From Salinibacillus xinjiangensis (GTDB taxonomy: Bacteria > Bacillota > Bacilli > Bacillales > Alkalibacillaceae), in NCBI RefSeq assembly GCF_009649735.1, contig NZ_WJNH01000017.1, positions 1 to 51,762 of the forward strand: a stretch of DNA of 51,762 bases, given 5' to 3'. Positions 10,647-20,456 of the stretch are shown here, one piece after another. A program made the translations under genes and the position numbers. The notes under the pieces were generated by a model, which saw only the letters and a list, made by a program, of their open reading frames with translations, was not told the origin of the DNA and made no database searches. The first letter of the stretch is position 1. Every line of letters starts with the position of its first letter.

Positions 10647-11417
10647 ATGCTTTTTGATACACATGTTCATTTAAATGCTGATGAGTTCATGGAAGACCGA
10701 GAAGAAGTGATTAAACGCGCAGAGGATGCAGGCGTTGAATATATGGTAGTCGTCGGATTCGACCGTAAAACCATCCCATTAGCTATTGAAATTGCAGAGC
10801 AATATGAACATATTTATGCAGCAGTCGGCTGGCACCCAGTAGATGCCATAGATATGACCGATGAGGATTTAAAATGGATTGAAGAACTTTCCGCCCATCC
10901 CAAGGTAGTAGCCATTGGTGAAATGGGCTTGGACTATCATTGGGATAAGTCACCTAAGGATGTCCAAAAAGAAGTCTTCCGTAAACAAATTGCGTTAGCT
11001 AAAAAGGTAAAACTACCGATTATCATCCATAATCGGGAAGCGACAGAGGACATTGTTGAGCTTCTAGAGGAAGAGAACGCAAAAGAAGTAGGTGGCATCA
11101 TGCACTGCTTTAGCAGTACTCCTGATATTGCTCTAAAGTGCATCGATATGAACTTCTATATTTCATTAGGTGGACCTGTTACGTTTAAGAATGCGAAAGA
11201 ACCTAAGGAAGTAGCCAAAGTGGTGCCTTTAGATCGCTTGCTCATTGAAACGGACTGTCCATTTTTAGCCCCACATCCAAACCGTGGAAAGCGAAATGAA
11301 CCTGCCTATGTAAAGTTAGTAGCAGAAAAGGTGGCAGAGCTCAAGGAAATGACTTTAGAGGAAATTGGAGCCATTACAACCCAAAATGCAAAGGAATTTT
11401 TTAGGGTTCAAGATTAA
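10647..11417 (+). CDS. tatD: TatD family metal-dependent deoxyribonuclease
   Basis: A 256-residue TIM-barrel hydrolase with two metal sites. The motifs DTHVHLN, GEMGLDYHW, IIHNREA, MHCFSS and ETDCPFLAP supply the His, Glu and Asp ligands. The family has DNase activity and is linked to DNA repair and tRNA surveillance; the physiological substrate is unsettled. ATG 10647 with AGAGGTGAT in front gives the family length; upstream start choices fall in the metS terminator. Confidence 0.93.
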   Translation: MLFDTHVHLNADEFMEDREEVIKRAEDAGVEYMVVVGFDRKTIPLAIEIAEQYEHIYAAVGWHPVDAIDMTDEDLKWIEELSAHPKVVAIGEMGLDYHWDKSPKDVQKEVFRKQIALAKKVKLPIIIHNREATEDIVELLEEENAKEVGGIMHCFSSTPDIALKCIDMNFYISLGGPVTFKNAKEPKEVAKVVPLDRLLIETDCPFLAPHPNRGKRNEPAYVKLVAEKVAELKEMTLEEIGAITTQNAKEFFRVQD

Positions 11418-11506
11418 AATTATGTTACAAAGGGCTTTTTTATATTACATTTCAATTAAAAAAGGGCCGAAAGTGTTTAAAAAAACCGAAAAACCCAATA
11501 ATATTT

Positions 11507-11542
11507 AAGGAGCCAAGCACAATTGCTAGCTCCTTATTTTTA
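11507..11542 (+). terminator. tatD terminator
   Basis: An imperfect hairpin (AAGGAGCC...GCTAGCTCCTT) is followed by ATTTTTA, 90 bases after tatD. Weaker inverted segments (AAAGGGC and AAAAAAGGGCC) precede it. Confidence 0.6.
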
Positions 11543-11563
11543 TAGACTAGTAATTTGGCTTAA

Positions 11564-11592
11564 TTGACAGTTTTGTATGTAGTCGTTATACT
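11564..11592 (+). promoter_or_regulatory. yabE sigma-A promoter
   Basis: TTGACA (11564-11569) and TATACT (11587-11592) have the ideal 17-bp spacing, 30 bases before yabE. Confidence 0.8.
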
Positions 11593-11622
11593 ACACTGCG
11601 TGCAAAGGAGGCAAAGCCGGAA

Positions 11623-12819
11623 ATGAAAAAGCTATCAAAACTTACTTCTTATCTGAGAGGTTCAAAGAAGCTTGTCATGATAATCACAAGTGCTATCGTG
11701 CTAATTGCCTCACTAGGCATCTTAATCTATGAAACAACGAAAAACGATGTTGTGCTAGTCATTAATGGTGAAGAGCAATCGGTCCGTACACATGCTGATA
11801 CAGTAGATGAATTATTAAATGAAATGAACATTGACGTAAACAAACATGATGAAGTTTTACCAAGCCCAAAAGCTGAACTTTCACAAGGAATAGAGATTGC
11901 CTATAAAGAGGCAAAACAAGTAAAAGTAGCAGTAGAAGATGAAACACAAGAATATTATACGACAGCAGATACAATTGGTGAATTATTTGCCGAAAAAAAT
12001 ATCGAAGTAAACGAACATGATGAAGTTTCAGTAAAACCATCAACAGAAATTAGCGAAGGATTAGAAGTTCAAATCGATAAAGCCTACGAAGTAACATTAA
12101 ACGATGGGGGCGAAGAAAAGAAAATTTGGACGACAGCTAACACAATTGGTGAATTTCTCAAAAAAGAAGGAATCGAGCTAAGTAAGCTAGACAAACTTAA
12201 ACAAGATAAAGACGAAACCATTTCTGAGAAGTCATCCGTGACCATCACCAGAGTTGAGAAGGTTGAAGACGTGGTGAAAGAAACGATTGATTATGCAACA
12301 GTCACAAGAAATGATGATGACTTGACGAAAGGGCAACGTAAAGTTGTTCAGGAAGGTCAAGAAGGCGTCGTGACCAAACGCTATGAAGTGACGTTGGAAA
12401 ATGGCGAAGAGGTTGATCGGGAACTTATTGGCGAAGAAGTAGAGAAAGAAAGCCAAGACCAAATTGTTGCACTAGGTACGAAGCCAGCTGCTCCAACACC
12501 TACCGTTTCACGTGGAGATGATGGAGAGGTCGTTAAAGAATACTATATGACCGCGACAGTTTATACCGAAAAATGTAACGGTTGTAGTGGCGTAACTGCA
12601 ACTGGAATTGATTTACGCAATGCTCCTGGTAAAAAAGTGGTTGCAGTGGACCCAAACGTCATTCCATTAGGCTCTAAAGTATGGGTTGAAGGGTACGGTT
12701 ATGCAATAGCTGGAGATACAGGTGGGGCAATTAAAGGAAATCGAATTGATTTATTTAAACATTCAAGTCAGTACAGTGGCGGCTATGGACATAAAAAAGT
12801 AAAAGTAAAGGTTTATTAG
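11623..12819 (+). CDS. yabE: YabE cell-wall protein with DUF348, G5 and 3D domains
   Basis: A 398-residue surface protein related to resuscitation-promoting and stationary-phase peptidoglycan enzymes. An N-terminal membrane anchor (about 18-36) is followed by three repeats of the DUF348 ubiquitin-like domain (about 45-85, 105-145, 165-200), a G5 domain (about 205-275) and a C-terminal 3D domain (about 305-398). The 3D domain shows VAVDPNVIPLG, AGDTGG and NRIDLF, the three acidic positions of the MltA-like fold. Probable role is lytic transglycosylase-like wall remodelling. Strong AAAGGAGG site and own promoter; monocistronic. Confidence 0.88.
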   Translation: MKKLSKLTSYLRGSKKLVMIITSAIVLIASLGILIYETTKNDVVLVINGEEQSVRTHADTVDELLNEMNIDVNKHDEVLPSPKAELSQGIEIAYKEAKQVKVAVEDETQEYYTTADTIGELFAEKNIEVNEHDEVSVKPSTEISEGLEVQIDKAYEVTLNDGGEEKKIWTTANTIGEFLKKEGIELSKLDKLKQDKDETISEKSSVTITRVEKVEDVVKETIDYATVTRNDDDLTKGQRKVVQEGQEGVVTKRYEVTLENGEEVDRELIGEEVEKESQDQIVALGTKPAAPTPTVSRGDDGEVVKEYYMTATVYTEKCNGCSGVTATGIDLRNAPGKKVVAVDPNVIPLGSKVWVEGYGYAIAGDTGGAIKGNRIDLFKHSSQYSGGYGHKKVKVKVY

Positions 12820-12866
12820 AAAAACACGACTTGTCGCCTGTAATGGCGAAAGTCGATGTTTTTTCT
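12820..12866 (+). terminator. yabE terminator
   Basis: A long imperfect hairpin (AAAACACGAC...GTCGATGTTTT with an inner GTCGCC/GGCGAA stem) ends in a T run beside the yabE stop codon. Confidence 0.8.
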
Positions 12867-12908
12867 TTATACTTTATTCCGGCAAAGTTAATATTTTAAA
12901 GTATAAAT

Positions 12909-12940
12909 AAGACAGAGGAAATGAATCCTCTGTCTTTACT
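12909..12940 (+). terminator. Second hairpin after yabE
   Basis: A perfect stem GACAGAGGA/TCCTCTGTC (12911-12934) is followed by TTTACTTTT. It may back up the first terminator or block antisense transcription. Confidence 0.6.
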
Positions 12941-13029
12941 TTTGCTTTCTACTTATTATAGTGTAAACTTTTAAAGATGGAATAGGATATCTAACGGTTA
13001 AAGATATAGCAAGTAGGAGGACATATTCA

Positions 13030-14498
<1,469 letters not shown>

Positions 14499-14551
14499 GA
14501 TTAAGAGAAAGGGTGCTCTATAGAATTTAAATAAAATAAATTGGTTTATGT

Positions 14552-14580
14552 AACATCTACTTTTCCTCTGAAATAAACTA
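14552..14580 (+). promoter_or_regulatory. Possible sigma-K promoter of yabG
   Basis: AACA at 14552-14555 and AATAAACTA at 14572-14580 are spaced 16 bp, close to the sigma-K pattern ACa...CATAnnnTA with one mismatch. yabG is a sigma-K gene in B. subtilis. Confidence 0.35.
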
Positions 14581-14613
14581 TTGTAGGAGTTGTAATGTTG
14601 AGGAGGAGAAATC

Positions 14614-15498
14614 ATGCAGTGGCAAAAAGGGGATCTTGTAACAAGGATTTCACACAATCATGACCTTTTGTTTCGTATACAAAAAGTTGAAGGCCATCTT
14701 GTGAAGTTATATGGTGAAGAGTTTCGATTAGAGGCTGATGCCGAACCAAATGATTTAGTAAAAGTCACAAGAGCGGAAATCACAAAGCGGAAAAAGGAGG
14801 AACAAAAGAAAGAGGACTTTTCCTTTCGATTATTTCGTCAAGATTATCAACTTATGCGTAAAAAAAGAGAGCACGAAACCTCCACTAGTTATAATGATGA
14901 AATTAAACATTTTCAAATTCCTCCTAGAGTCTTACACATAGATGGGGACCAATTGTTTTTAAAGAAATGTATAACTCTCTATAAAAGACTTGGCTTACAG
15001 GTTCATGGCGTCCATTTAAATGAAAAAGAAATGCCAAATCAAATACGTGAGCTATTAGAAAAAATACAGCCAGATATTCTTGTTATTACAGGACATGATT
15101 CCTTTTCCAAAAATAAAGGAGATAAGAGTGATATAAGAGCATACCGGCACTCAAGGTTTTTTGCCGAAACTGTTCGCGAGGCTAGACGGTATATACCCCA
15201 CTTAGATCAATTAGTCATTTTTGCTGGTGCATGCCAATCTCATTTTGAATCCTTAATTCGAGCTGGTGCAAACTTTGCTAGCTCACCCTCTAGAATAAAT
15301 ATTCATGCCTTAGATCCTGTATATATAGCGGCCAAAGTCGGCTACACGTCATTTATGGATAAAATAAAGGTTTGGGATGTACTGCGAAATACGCTAACAG
15401 GCGAAAAAGGAATCGGTGGCGTCGAAACTAGAGGATTATTTAGAACAGGTATGCCATTTTCAGATGAAAGCGAAAATCAGGAGTTAAGGCCTTATTAA
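14614..15498 (+). CDS. yabG: Sporulation-specific protease YabG
   Basis: A 294-residue coat-associated protease that trims several spore coat proteins and is made in the mother cell. A conserved GHDS (His161) and FAGACQSH (Cys207) look like the His/Cys pair of a clan CD cysteine protease, in agreement with the catalytic cysteine proposed for Clostridioides YabG. The N-terminal 60 residues form an SH3-like part found in the family. GAGGAGGAG precedes ATG 14614. It stands alone between two terminators. Confidence 0.93.
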   Translation: MQWQKGDLVTRISHNHDLLFRIQKVEGHLVKLYGEEFRLEADAEPNDLVKVTRAEITKRKKEEQKKEDFSFRLFRQDYQLMRKKREHETSTSYNDEIKHFQIPPRVLHIDGDQLFLKKCITLYKRLGLQVHGVHLNEKEMPNQIRELLEKIQPDILVITGHDSFSKNKGDKSDIRAYRHSRFFAETVREARRYIPHLDQLVIFAGACQSHFESLIRAGANFASSPSRINIHALDPVYIAAKVGYTSFMDKIKVWDVLRNTLTGEKGIGGVETRGLFRTGMPFSDESENQELRPY

Positions 15499-15510
15499 TG
15501 GGTTAATGAA

Positions 15511-15546
15511 AAAACCACGACAAATTGCGTATTTGTCGTGGTTTAT
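15511..15546 (+). terminator. yabG terminator
   Basis: AAACCACGACAAAT and ATTTGTCGTGGTTT form a long perfect stem. A-rich and T-rich flanks would let it work from either side. Confidence 0.85.
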
Positions 15547-15590
15547 TAATGCTTTTTAGGACAAGTTTTAAGGCTAGTAGAATGAGAAGC

Positions 15591-15621
15591 ATATAAAAGT
15601 CTAGAAATGTATATAAAAGTC
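15591..15621 (+). repeat. Two direct 11-mers upstream of veg
   Basis: ATATAAAAGTC occurs at 15591-15601 and again at 15611-15621, a 20-bp phase (two helix turns). It lies about 70 to 100 bases ahead of the veg -35. A protein site is possible; none is recognised. Confidence 0.5.
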
Positions 15622-15691
15622 GAATTTTTGAAGATTTTATGCATTATTTTTTCGAATCCTGGAAAAATAGGAAGGAATGGTGCATTTTGCG

Positions 15692-15721
15692 TTGACATGT
15701 TCGATAAATAGCTGATATAAT
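15692..15721 (+). promoter_or_regulatory. veg upstream sigma-A promoter
   Basis: TTGACA (15692-15697) and TATAAT (15716-15721) both match consensus exactly, with 18-bp spacing and an extended TG at 15713-15714. veg is one of the strongest B. subtilis promoters. Confidence 0.9.
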
Positions 15722-15733
15722 GTTATGTTTTAT

Positions 15734-15762
15734 TTGACGAAATAGGTTGTTTATGTTATCTT
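15734..15762 (+). promoter_or_regulatory. veg second (downstream) promoter
   Basis: TTGACG (15734-15739) and TATCTT (15757-15762) are spaced 17 bp, with an extended TG at 15754-15755. Start would be near 15769, leaving a very short leader before GAGGTGGAG. Confidence 0.6.
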
Positions 15763-15784
15763 ATTAATAGTGAGGTGGAGTGAA

Positions 15785-16039
15785 GTGCCAAAAACATTAG
15801 CGGAAATTAAGCAAGTATTAGATGGACGTATTGGTAAAAGACTTACTTTGAAAGCTAACGGTGGCCGTAGAAAAACCATTAAACGCAGCGGTATTTTAGC
15901 TGAAACATATCCAGCTGTATTTATTGTTGAGCTCGACCAAGATGAAAATTCATTTGAGCGGGTTTCATATAGTTACGCTGATGTGTTAACTGAAACCGTT
16001 GAGTTGAAATTCATTGACGATTTAAGCAAAATGGCTTGA
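15785..16039 (+). CDS. veg: Veg protein, biofilm stimulator
   Basis: An 84-residue basic protein very like B. subtilis Veg (86 residues), with the core [29 protein letters not shown] and [21 protein letters not shown]. Veg promotes biofilm gene expression by opposing SinR; how it works is not settled. GTG 15785 is chosen because GAGGTGGAG at 15772-15780 precedes it; GTG 15770 would overlap that site. Two tandem sigma-A promoters suggest very high expression. Confidence 0.93.
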   Translation: MPKTLAEIKQVLDGRIGKRLTLKANGGRRKTIKRSGILAETYPAVFIVELDQDENSFERVSYSYADVLTETVELKFIDDLSKMA

Positions 16040-16042
16040 GGG

Positions 16043-16070
16043 GCAGTAAACTAGGTTTACTGCTTTTTTG
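16043..16070 (+). terminator. veg terminator
   Basis: GCAGTAAAC (16043-16051) pairs with GTTTACTGC (16055-16063), then T run. Very tight three-base loop. Confidence 0.85.
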
Positions 16071-16105
16071 TGGGTTATTTTACATAAAACCCAATTTTTA
16101 ACTTG

Positions 16106-16134
16106 TGTATTCAATGTAAATAGTGGTCAAAATA
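16106..16134 (+). promoter_or_regulatory. Possible sigma-G promoter of sspF
   Basis: TGTATT (16106-16111) and CAAAATA (16128-16134), 16 bp apart, resemble the sigma-G pattern TGnATA...CATAnTA. sspF is a forespore sigma-G gene in B. subtilis. Confidence 0.4.
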
Positions 16135-16175
16135 AAAATGTCGTAAAAACGATTCTTCGAAGGGAGCTGTTACCT

Positions 16176-16364
16176 TTGGCTGGACGAAGGGGCATGATGT
16201 CAGAACAGTTTAAAGAAGAGCTAGCGAAAGATTTAGGTTTTTACGACACTGTGCAAAAAGAGGGATGGGGAGGCATCCGTGCCAAGGATGCTGGTAATAT
16301 GGTGAAGAGAGCCATTGAAATTGCTGAAGGCCAATTATCTAACCAGAACACAGACAGATCTTAA
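16176..16364 (+). CDS. sspF: Small acid-soluble spore protein SspF family
   Basis: A 62-residue forespore DNA-binding protein of the alpha/beta-type group, with [19 protein letters not shown] and [17 protein letters not shown], nearly as in B. subtilis SspF. Such proteins coat spore DNA and are degraded by GPR at germination. The start is TTG 16176, nine bases after AAGGGAG (16160-16166); longer in-frame starts have no site and would lie ahead of the sigma-G promoter. The strong bidirectional-looking terminator overlaps its stop. Confidence 0.9.
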   Translation: MAGRRGMMSEQFKEELAKDLGFYDTVQKEGWGGIRAKDAGNMVKRAIEIAEGQLSNQNTDRS

Positions 16365-16384
16365 TGATCTGTCTGTGTTTTTTT
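16347..16384 (+). terminator. sspF terminator
   Basis: A 14-bp perfect stem (16347-16360 with 16366-16379) with a T run. The sspF stop codon is in the loop. Confidence 0.9.
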
Positions 16385-16510
16385 AGAAATGAATATTTAT
16401 TAAAGCCATAATGTCTACTTACCAATAATAATTAAGACAATTACGTAATCTTAAGCCCGTCAACTCCCCATCATGAAGTGAGGATTATCTCGCCAAACTT
16501 TAAACACTTA

Positions 16511-16519
16511 TGTTACAAT
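16511..16519 (+). promoter_or_regulatory. Extended -10 promoter of ispE
   Basis: TG at 16511-16512, one base, then TACAAT at 16514-16519. There is no good -35. It lies 34 bases ahead of ispE. Confidence 0.4.
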
Positions 16520-16552
16520 TTGAAAGACTATCTCGAAAGTGAAGGTGAGAGC

Positions 16553-17401
16553 ATGCTTCTAGAAAAAGCTCCCGCTAAAATAAACCTAACCTTAGATGTT
16601 TTACATAAACGTGATGATGGATATCATGAGGTGGAAATGGTGATGACCACTGTAGATTTGTATGATCAAATCCAGCTTAGTGAGCTTAACAAAGACACCA
16701 TTCAAATATATTCCGAAAAACGGTATGTTCCAGATGACTATCGTAACTTAGCTTATCAAGCGGCAGAATTGATTAAATCCAAATTTAATATCCAAACAGG
16801 TATTAAAATCTCGATTTTTAAACAAATTCCGGTCGCAGCGGGACTTGCAGGTGGAAGCAGTGATGCAGCTGCAGTACTACGCGGTTTAAATACTCTCTGG
16901 AACCTAGGACTTTCCTATGATCAATTAGCTGAAATTGGGACAGAAATTGGATCTGATGTTGCTTTTTGTGTTTATGGAGGGACAGCCCTAGCCAAAGGGC
17001 GCGGGGAGCAAATCGAAAAGCTTCCTTCTGTGCCAAGCTGTTGGGTTATCTTAGCGAAGCCGACAATTGGCGTTTCTACCAAATCCATTTACGAACGCCT
17101 TAATTTGAATCGTTTAAACCGTATCAATACTGAGGCCATGATTACAGCTATAAAAAATGGGGACTATCAAGGGATGTATCAAAACCTTGGAAATGTTATG
17201 GAGTCGGTGACACTTGATATGCATCCAGAGATTAAACAAATTAAAGAGCAAATGATCCAATCAGGTGCGGACAACGTATTGATGAGCGGGAGTGGTCCAA
17301 CTGTTTTTGGCCTGACGCGTAAACAGACGCGTGCAGAGCGGATTTACAATAGTTTACGTGGCTTTTGTGAAGAGGTATATGTAGTTCGAATGTTAGGGTA
17401 G
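16553..17401 (+). CDS. ispE: 4-diphosphocytidyl-2-C-methyl-D-erythritol kinase
   Basis: A 282-residue GHMP-family kinase of the non-mevalonate isoprenoid pathway; it phosphorylates CDP-ME. Visible are the N-terminal [11 protein letters not shown] motif, the phosphate loop [11 protein letters not shown] (97-107) and the C-terminal [13 protein letters not shown] 16553 follows GAAGGTGAG; the in-frame start at 16478 would add 25 residues with no site. purR follows after 100 bases that carry possible PurR boxes. Confidence 0.95.
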   Translation: MLLEKAPAKINLTLDVLHKRDDGYHEVEMVMTTVDLYDQIQLSELNKDTIQIYSEKRYVPDDYRNLAYQAAELIKSKFNIQTGIKISIFKQIPVAAGLAGGSSDAAAVLRGLNTLWNLGLSYDQLAEIGTEIGSDVAFCVYGGTALAKGRGEQIEKLPSVPSCWVILAKPTIGVSTKSIYERLNLNRLNRINTEAMITAIKNGDYQGMYQNLGNVMESVTLDMHPEIKQIKEQMIQSGADNVLMSGSGPTVFGLTRKQTRAERIYNSLRGFCEEVYVVRMLG

Positions 17402-17444
17402 AATAATAGATGAAATTATGGATAATCAGGAAAAGCGGTTGATA

Positions 17445-17488
17445 AAATCCGTATAAACATGTAATATTCACTTATAACATTCGGTTTA
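17445..17488 (+). promoter_or_regulatory. Pair of degenerate PurBoxes ahead of purR
   Basis: AAATCCGTATAAA (17445-17457) and, inverted, AACATTCGGTTTA (17476-17488) each match 10 of 13 positions of the PurBox (AWWWCCGAACWWT and its complement). They face each other 18 bp apart, like the paired boxes PurR uses in B. subtilis, where it represses its own gene. The match is by eye. Confidence 0.45.
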
Positions 17489-17501
17489 TGGGGTGGAAGC
17501 A

Positions 17502-18317
17502 GTGAAAAGAAGTGAAAGACTTGTAGCGATGACAAATTTTTTATTGGAACATCCGCGTGTACTTATCTCCTTACCTTATTTTTCAGAGGAATATGGTGCG
17601 GCAAAGTCGTCAATAAGTGAGGACTTAGATATTGTAGATGAAATGTTTCAATACCAGGGTATCGGTAAATTGGAAACAGTAGCAGGGGCTGCAGGAGGAG
17701 TCAAATATATTCCTTTATATTCACGTGAGAATAGCATTCGTTTTATTGATGAGCTTTGTAAACGTCTAGAAGAGCCGGAACGAATTCTTCCGGGTGGATA
17801 TTTATATATGAGTGATTTATTAGGTGACCCTGATATCATTCGTAATTTAGGGAAAATATTTGCTACTGCTTTTGCTGATAAAAGGATTGAGTATATTGTA
17901 ACAGTTGCTACAAAAGGAATTCCTTTAGCTTACGCGGTTGCGAATATTTTAAATGTCCCAGTAATTATTGTGCGAAGAGACCCGAAAGTAACAGAAGGAT
18001 CGACAGTCAGCATTAATTATGTCTCAGGCTCTTCACGAAAAATCCAAACAATGGTCCTATCAAAACGTAGCCTTCCAGAGGGTGCCAATGTCTGCATCAT
18101 AGATGATTTTATGAAAGCAGGAGGAACCATTACAGGTATGCAAAGCTTGCTTAAGGAGTTTAACGCCAATGTCGTTGGAATTGGTGTTTTAGCAGAGGCA
18201 GAGGATGAAGAGGAAGAACGAGTCATAGATGAGTATTATTCCTTAATAAAAATTCAGGACGTTGACATTAAAGAACAACGTATTGAAGCTGTAAAAGGAA
18301 ATTATTTTACAGAATAA
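17502..18317 (+). CDS. purR: Purine operon repressor PurR
   Basis: A 271-residue repressor with an N-terminal winged helix (about 1-72) and a phosphoribosyltransferase-like effector domain that senses PRPP. Conserved segments include AKSSISEDL, GAAGGVKYIP, ERILPGGY, VTEGSTVSINYVSGSS and the PRPP loop CIIDDFMKAGGT. GTG 17502 follows GGGGTGGAAG; GTG 17493 is inside that site. A terminator follows, and yabJ, usually cotranscribed in B. subtilis, is absent. Confidence 0.96.
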   Translation: MKRSERLVAMTNFLLEHPRVLISLPYFSEEYGAAKSSISEDLDIVDEMFQYQGIGKLETVAGAAGGVKYIPLYSRENSIRFIDELCKRLEEPERILPGGYLYMSDLLGDPDIIRNLGKIFATAFADKRIEYIVTVATKGIPLAYAVANILNVPVIIVRRDPKVTEGSTVSINYVSGSSRKIQTMVLSKRSLPEGANVCIIDDFMKAGGTITGMQSLLKEFNANVVGIGVLAEAEDEEEERVIDEYYSLIKIQDVDIKEQRIEAVKGNYFTE

Positions 18318-18325
18318 GTTGCAAT

Positions 18326-18361
18326 AACACACAGTGGAATTAATTAAACTGTGTGTTTTTT
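18326..18361 (+). terminator. purR terminator
   Basis: AACACACAGT (18326-18335) pairs with ACTGTGTGTT (18348-18357), followed by T residues. Confidence 0.85.
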
Positions 18362-18399
18362 GTTGTTCGTAAGTTAAAGCATCCTTCTAAGCTACAACA

Positions 18400-18470
18400 C
18401 TTTTTTTAATAAATTTTATTTTAAAAAATTTTTTTGAAAATTAGAAGGAATTTCTGTATATTTGTGGAAT
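18400..18470 (+). promoter_or_regulatory. spoVG sigma-H promoter with AT-rich upstream box
   Basis: AGGAATT (18446-18452) and GAAT (18467-18470) are 14 bp apart, the sigma-H pattern; the layout follows B. subtilis spoVG closely. Directly upstream (18400-18440) is an almost pure A/T stretch, like the AbrB-binding and upstream activating box known for spoVG. Confidence 0.75.
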
Positions 18471-18510
18471 ATTGCATAATAAGTTCTAGGGGAAAAGGTG
18501 GTGAGACAGA

Positions 18511-18801
18511 ATGGAAGTTACAGACGTGAGATTACGCCGCGTGAACACTGATGGCAGAATGCGAGCAATAGCATCAATTACCTTGGACCAAGAGTTCGTT
18601 GTACACGACATCCGTGTTATTGACGGGAATAATGGTTTATTTGTAGCGATGCCAAGTAAGCGTACTCCTGATGGCGAATTCCGTGATATTGCACATCCAA
18701 TCAACTCAAACACTCGTGCAAAAATCCAGGATGCGGTATTAGCAGAGTATCATCGTGCAGGTGAAGAAGAGGTCGAATATGAAGAAGCCGGTGCTTCTTA
18801 G
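18511..18801 (+). CDS. spoVG: SpoVG, RNA-binding regulator
   Basis: A 96-residue member of the SpoVG family, with [27 protein letters not shown] and FRDIAHPI as in other Firmicutes. It affects septation and cortex formation in B. subtilis and acts as a site-specific DNA/RNA binding protein in Staphylococcus and Listeria. A GGTGGTGA site precedes ATG 18511. Regulation by sigma H and AbrB is expected from the promoter. Confidence 0.97.
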   Translation: MEVTDVRLRRVNTDGRMRAIASITLDQEFVVHDIRVIDGNNGLFVAMPSKRTPDGEFRDIAHPINSNTRAKIQDAVLAEYHRAGEEEVEYEEAGAS

Positions 18802-18813
18802 ATAAGAGAAAAC

Positions 18814-18848
18814 GAAGTCTAGTCATCACGATTAGGCTTCTTTTTTTT
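18814..18848 (+). terminator. spoVG terminator
   Basis: GAAGTCTAGTC (18814-18824) pairs with GATTAGGCTTC (18830-18840), followed by eight T. Confidence 0.88.
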
Positions 18849-18971
18849 GCTCAAATCATGCAATACAGCATTCCGTATACAAATTTACCGTTTATTCGGA
18901 AGTAATTAAAAAGAGCTCCTTCATTAATTATCGAAAGCGTATCCACTTTGGTTCATGTTTTATCTATTCTT

Positions 18972-18980
18972 TGCTATAAT
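18972..18980 (+). promoter_or_regulatory. glmU operon promoter (extended -10)
   Basis: TGCTATAAT (18972-18980) is a full extended -10. A weak -35 (TTCATG, 18952-18957) lies 17 bp away. Confidence 0.65.
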
Positions 18981-18996
18981 ATAGTACGGTACATAC

Positions 18997-19013
18997 ATAC
19001 TAAAGTTTAGTAT
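18997..19013 (+). promoter_or_regulatory. 17-bp perfect palindrome in glmU leader
   Basis: ATACTAAA, a central G, then TTTAGTAT: 8-bp arms with one unpaired base. It lies about 10 to 26 bases after the predicted transcription start, a classic operator position. A leader hairpin is less likely with a one-base loop. Confidence 0.45.
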
Positions 19014-19061
19014 AGCGAACTTTAAGGATAATCTCACTTGAAAGTGGATGGAGGGTAATAC

Positions 19062-20438
19062 ATGACAAATCGGTTTGCAGTTGTATTAGCTGCAGGACAA
19101 GGGACCAGAATGAAGTCTTCATTATACAAAGTGCTGCACCCAGTTTGCGGAAAACCGATGGTACAACACGTGGTTGATCAGCTTAACCAATTGCACTTAA
19201 GTAAATTGATTACAGTCGTAGGTTTTGGAGCTGAAAAAGTTAAGGAACAGCTAGGTGAAGCTTCTGAATTTGTGATACAAGAAGAACAATTAGGTACAGG
19301 ACATGCGGTGATGATGGCCGATTCCCTATTAGGTAAAGAGCAGGGCACAACCATCGTGGTATGTGGAGATACTCCTCTATTAACAGCCGAAACAATGGAG
19401 GCACTTATTTCCAAGCATGAGCAGGAAAATGCGAAGGTGTCTGTGTTAACTACTGAAGTGCTTAATCCAACAGGCTATGGAAGAGTCGTACGAAATAAAC
19501 AAAATGAAGTTGAGAAGATTGTTGAACATAAAGATGCAAGTGAAGATGAATTGAAAATTAGCGAGATCAATACAGGTACATATTGTTTTGATAATCAGTC
19601 ATTGTTTGAAGCACTTAAAAATGTATCAAATGATAACGCACAAGGGGAATACTATCTTCCTGATGTGATTGAAATCGTAAAACAACAGGGCGAGAAAATT
19701 ATTGCTCATAAAACAGATGATATCAATGAGACCATGGGAGTAAATGATCGTGTCGCTCTCTCTCGCGCTGAAAAGAATATGCGAAAGAGAATTAATGAGA
19801 AGCACATGAGAAATGGTGTAAGTTTAATTGATCCAGACCAAACCTATATTGGACCTGAGGTGAAAATAGAACAAGATGTTGTGATTTATCCTGGTTCTAT
19901 TATAGATGGCCATACGAACATACAAACAGGAACGGTTATAGGTCCACATTCAGAAATAAAAAATTGTGAAGTTGGTTCTGACACAATCATCAAACAAAGT
20001 GTTGCGCATGATAGTCATATTGGTAACCATGTGAAAATTGGCCCATTTGCACATATTCGCCCAGACTCAAACATCCATAATGAAGTTAAGATTGGTAATT
20101 TCGTTGAAGTGAAGAAAGCAGTTTTTGAGGAAGGAAGCAAAGCATCTCATTTAAGCTACATTGGAGATGCTGAGGTTGGAAAAGAAGTAAACATTGGTTG
20201 TGGCACTATTACCGTGAATTATGATGGCGAGAATAAACATAAAACAGTGATTGAAGACGGGGCTTTTGTTGGTTGTAATTCGAATCTAATCGCCCCTGTT
20301 AGAGTGAAAAGGGGTGCATATGTTGCCGCTGGTTCAACCATTACGGAAGACGTGCCAGAGGAGTCCCTTTCAATTGCACGTTCGCGACAAACAAACAAAG
20401 AAGGATATATCGCAAAGCGAAAAAATAGCAAAGAATAA
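19062..20438 (+). CDS. glmU: Bifunctional UDP-GlcNAc pyrophosphorylase / GlcN-1-P acetyltransferase
   Basis: A 458-residue enzyme making UDP-N-acetylglucosamine for peptidoglycan and teichoic acids. The N-terminal uridyltransferase domain (about 1-230) starts [12 protein letters not shown]; the C-terminal half (about 250-440) is a left-handed beta-helix of hexapeptide repeats with the acetyl-CoA site ([11 protein letters not shown]). GGAGGG precedes ATG 19062. prs follows after 18 bases, as in most Bacillaceae. Confidence 0.97.
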   Translation: MTNRFAVVLAAGQGTRMKSSLYKVLHPVCGKPMVQHVVDQLNQLHLSKLITVVGFGAEKVKEQLGEASEFVIQEEQLGTGHAVMMADSLLGKEQGTTIVVCGDTPLLTAETMEALISKHEQENAKVSVLTTEVLNPTGYGRVVRNKQNEVEKIVEHKDASEDELKISEINTGTYCFDNQSLFEALKNVSNDNAQGEYYLPDVIEIVKQQGEKIIAHKTDDINETMGVNDRVALSRAEKNMRKRINEKHMRNGVSLIDPDQTYIGPEVKIEQDVVIYPGSIIDGHTNIQTGTVIGPHSEIKNCEVGSDTIIKQSVAHDSHIGNHVKIGPFAHIRPDSNIHNEVKIGNFVEVKKAVFEEGSKASHLSYIGDAEVGKEVNIGCGTITVNYDGENKHKTVIEDGAFVGCNSNLIAPVRVKRGAYVAAGSTITEDVPEESLSIARSRQTNKEGYIAKRKNSKE

Positions 20439-20456
20439 TGGAGGTTTAGAAAGAAA

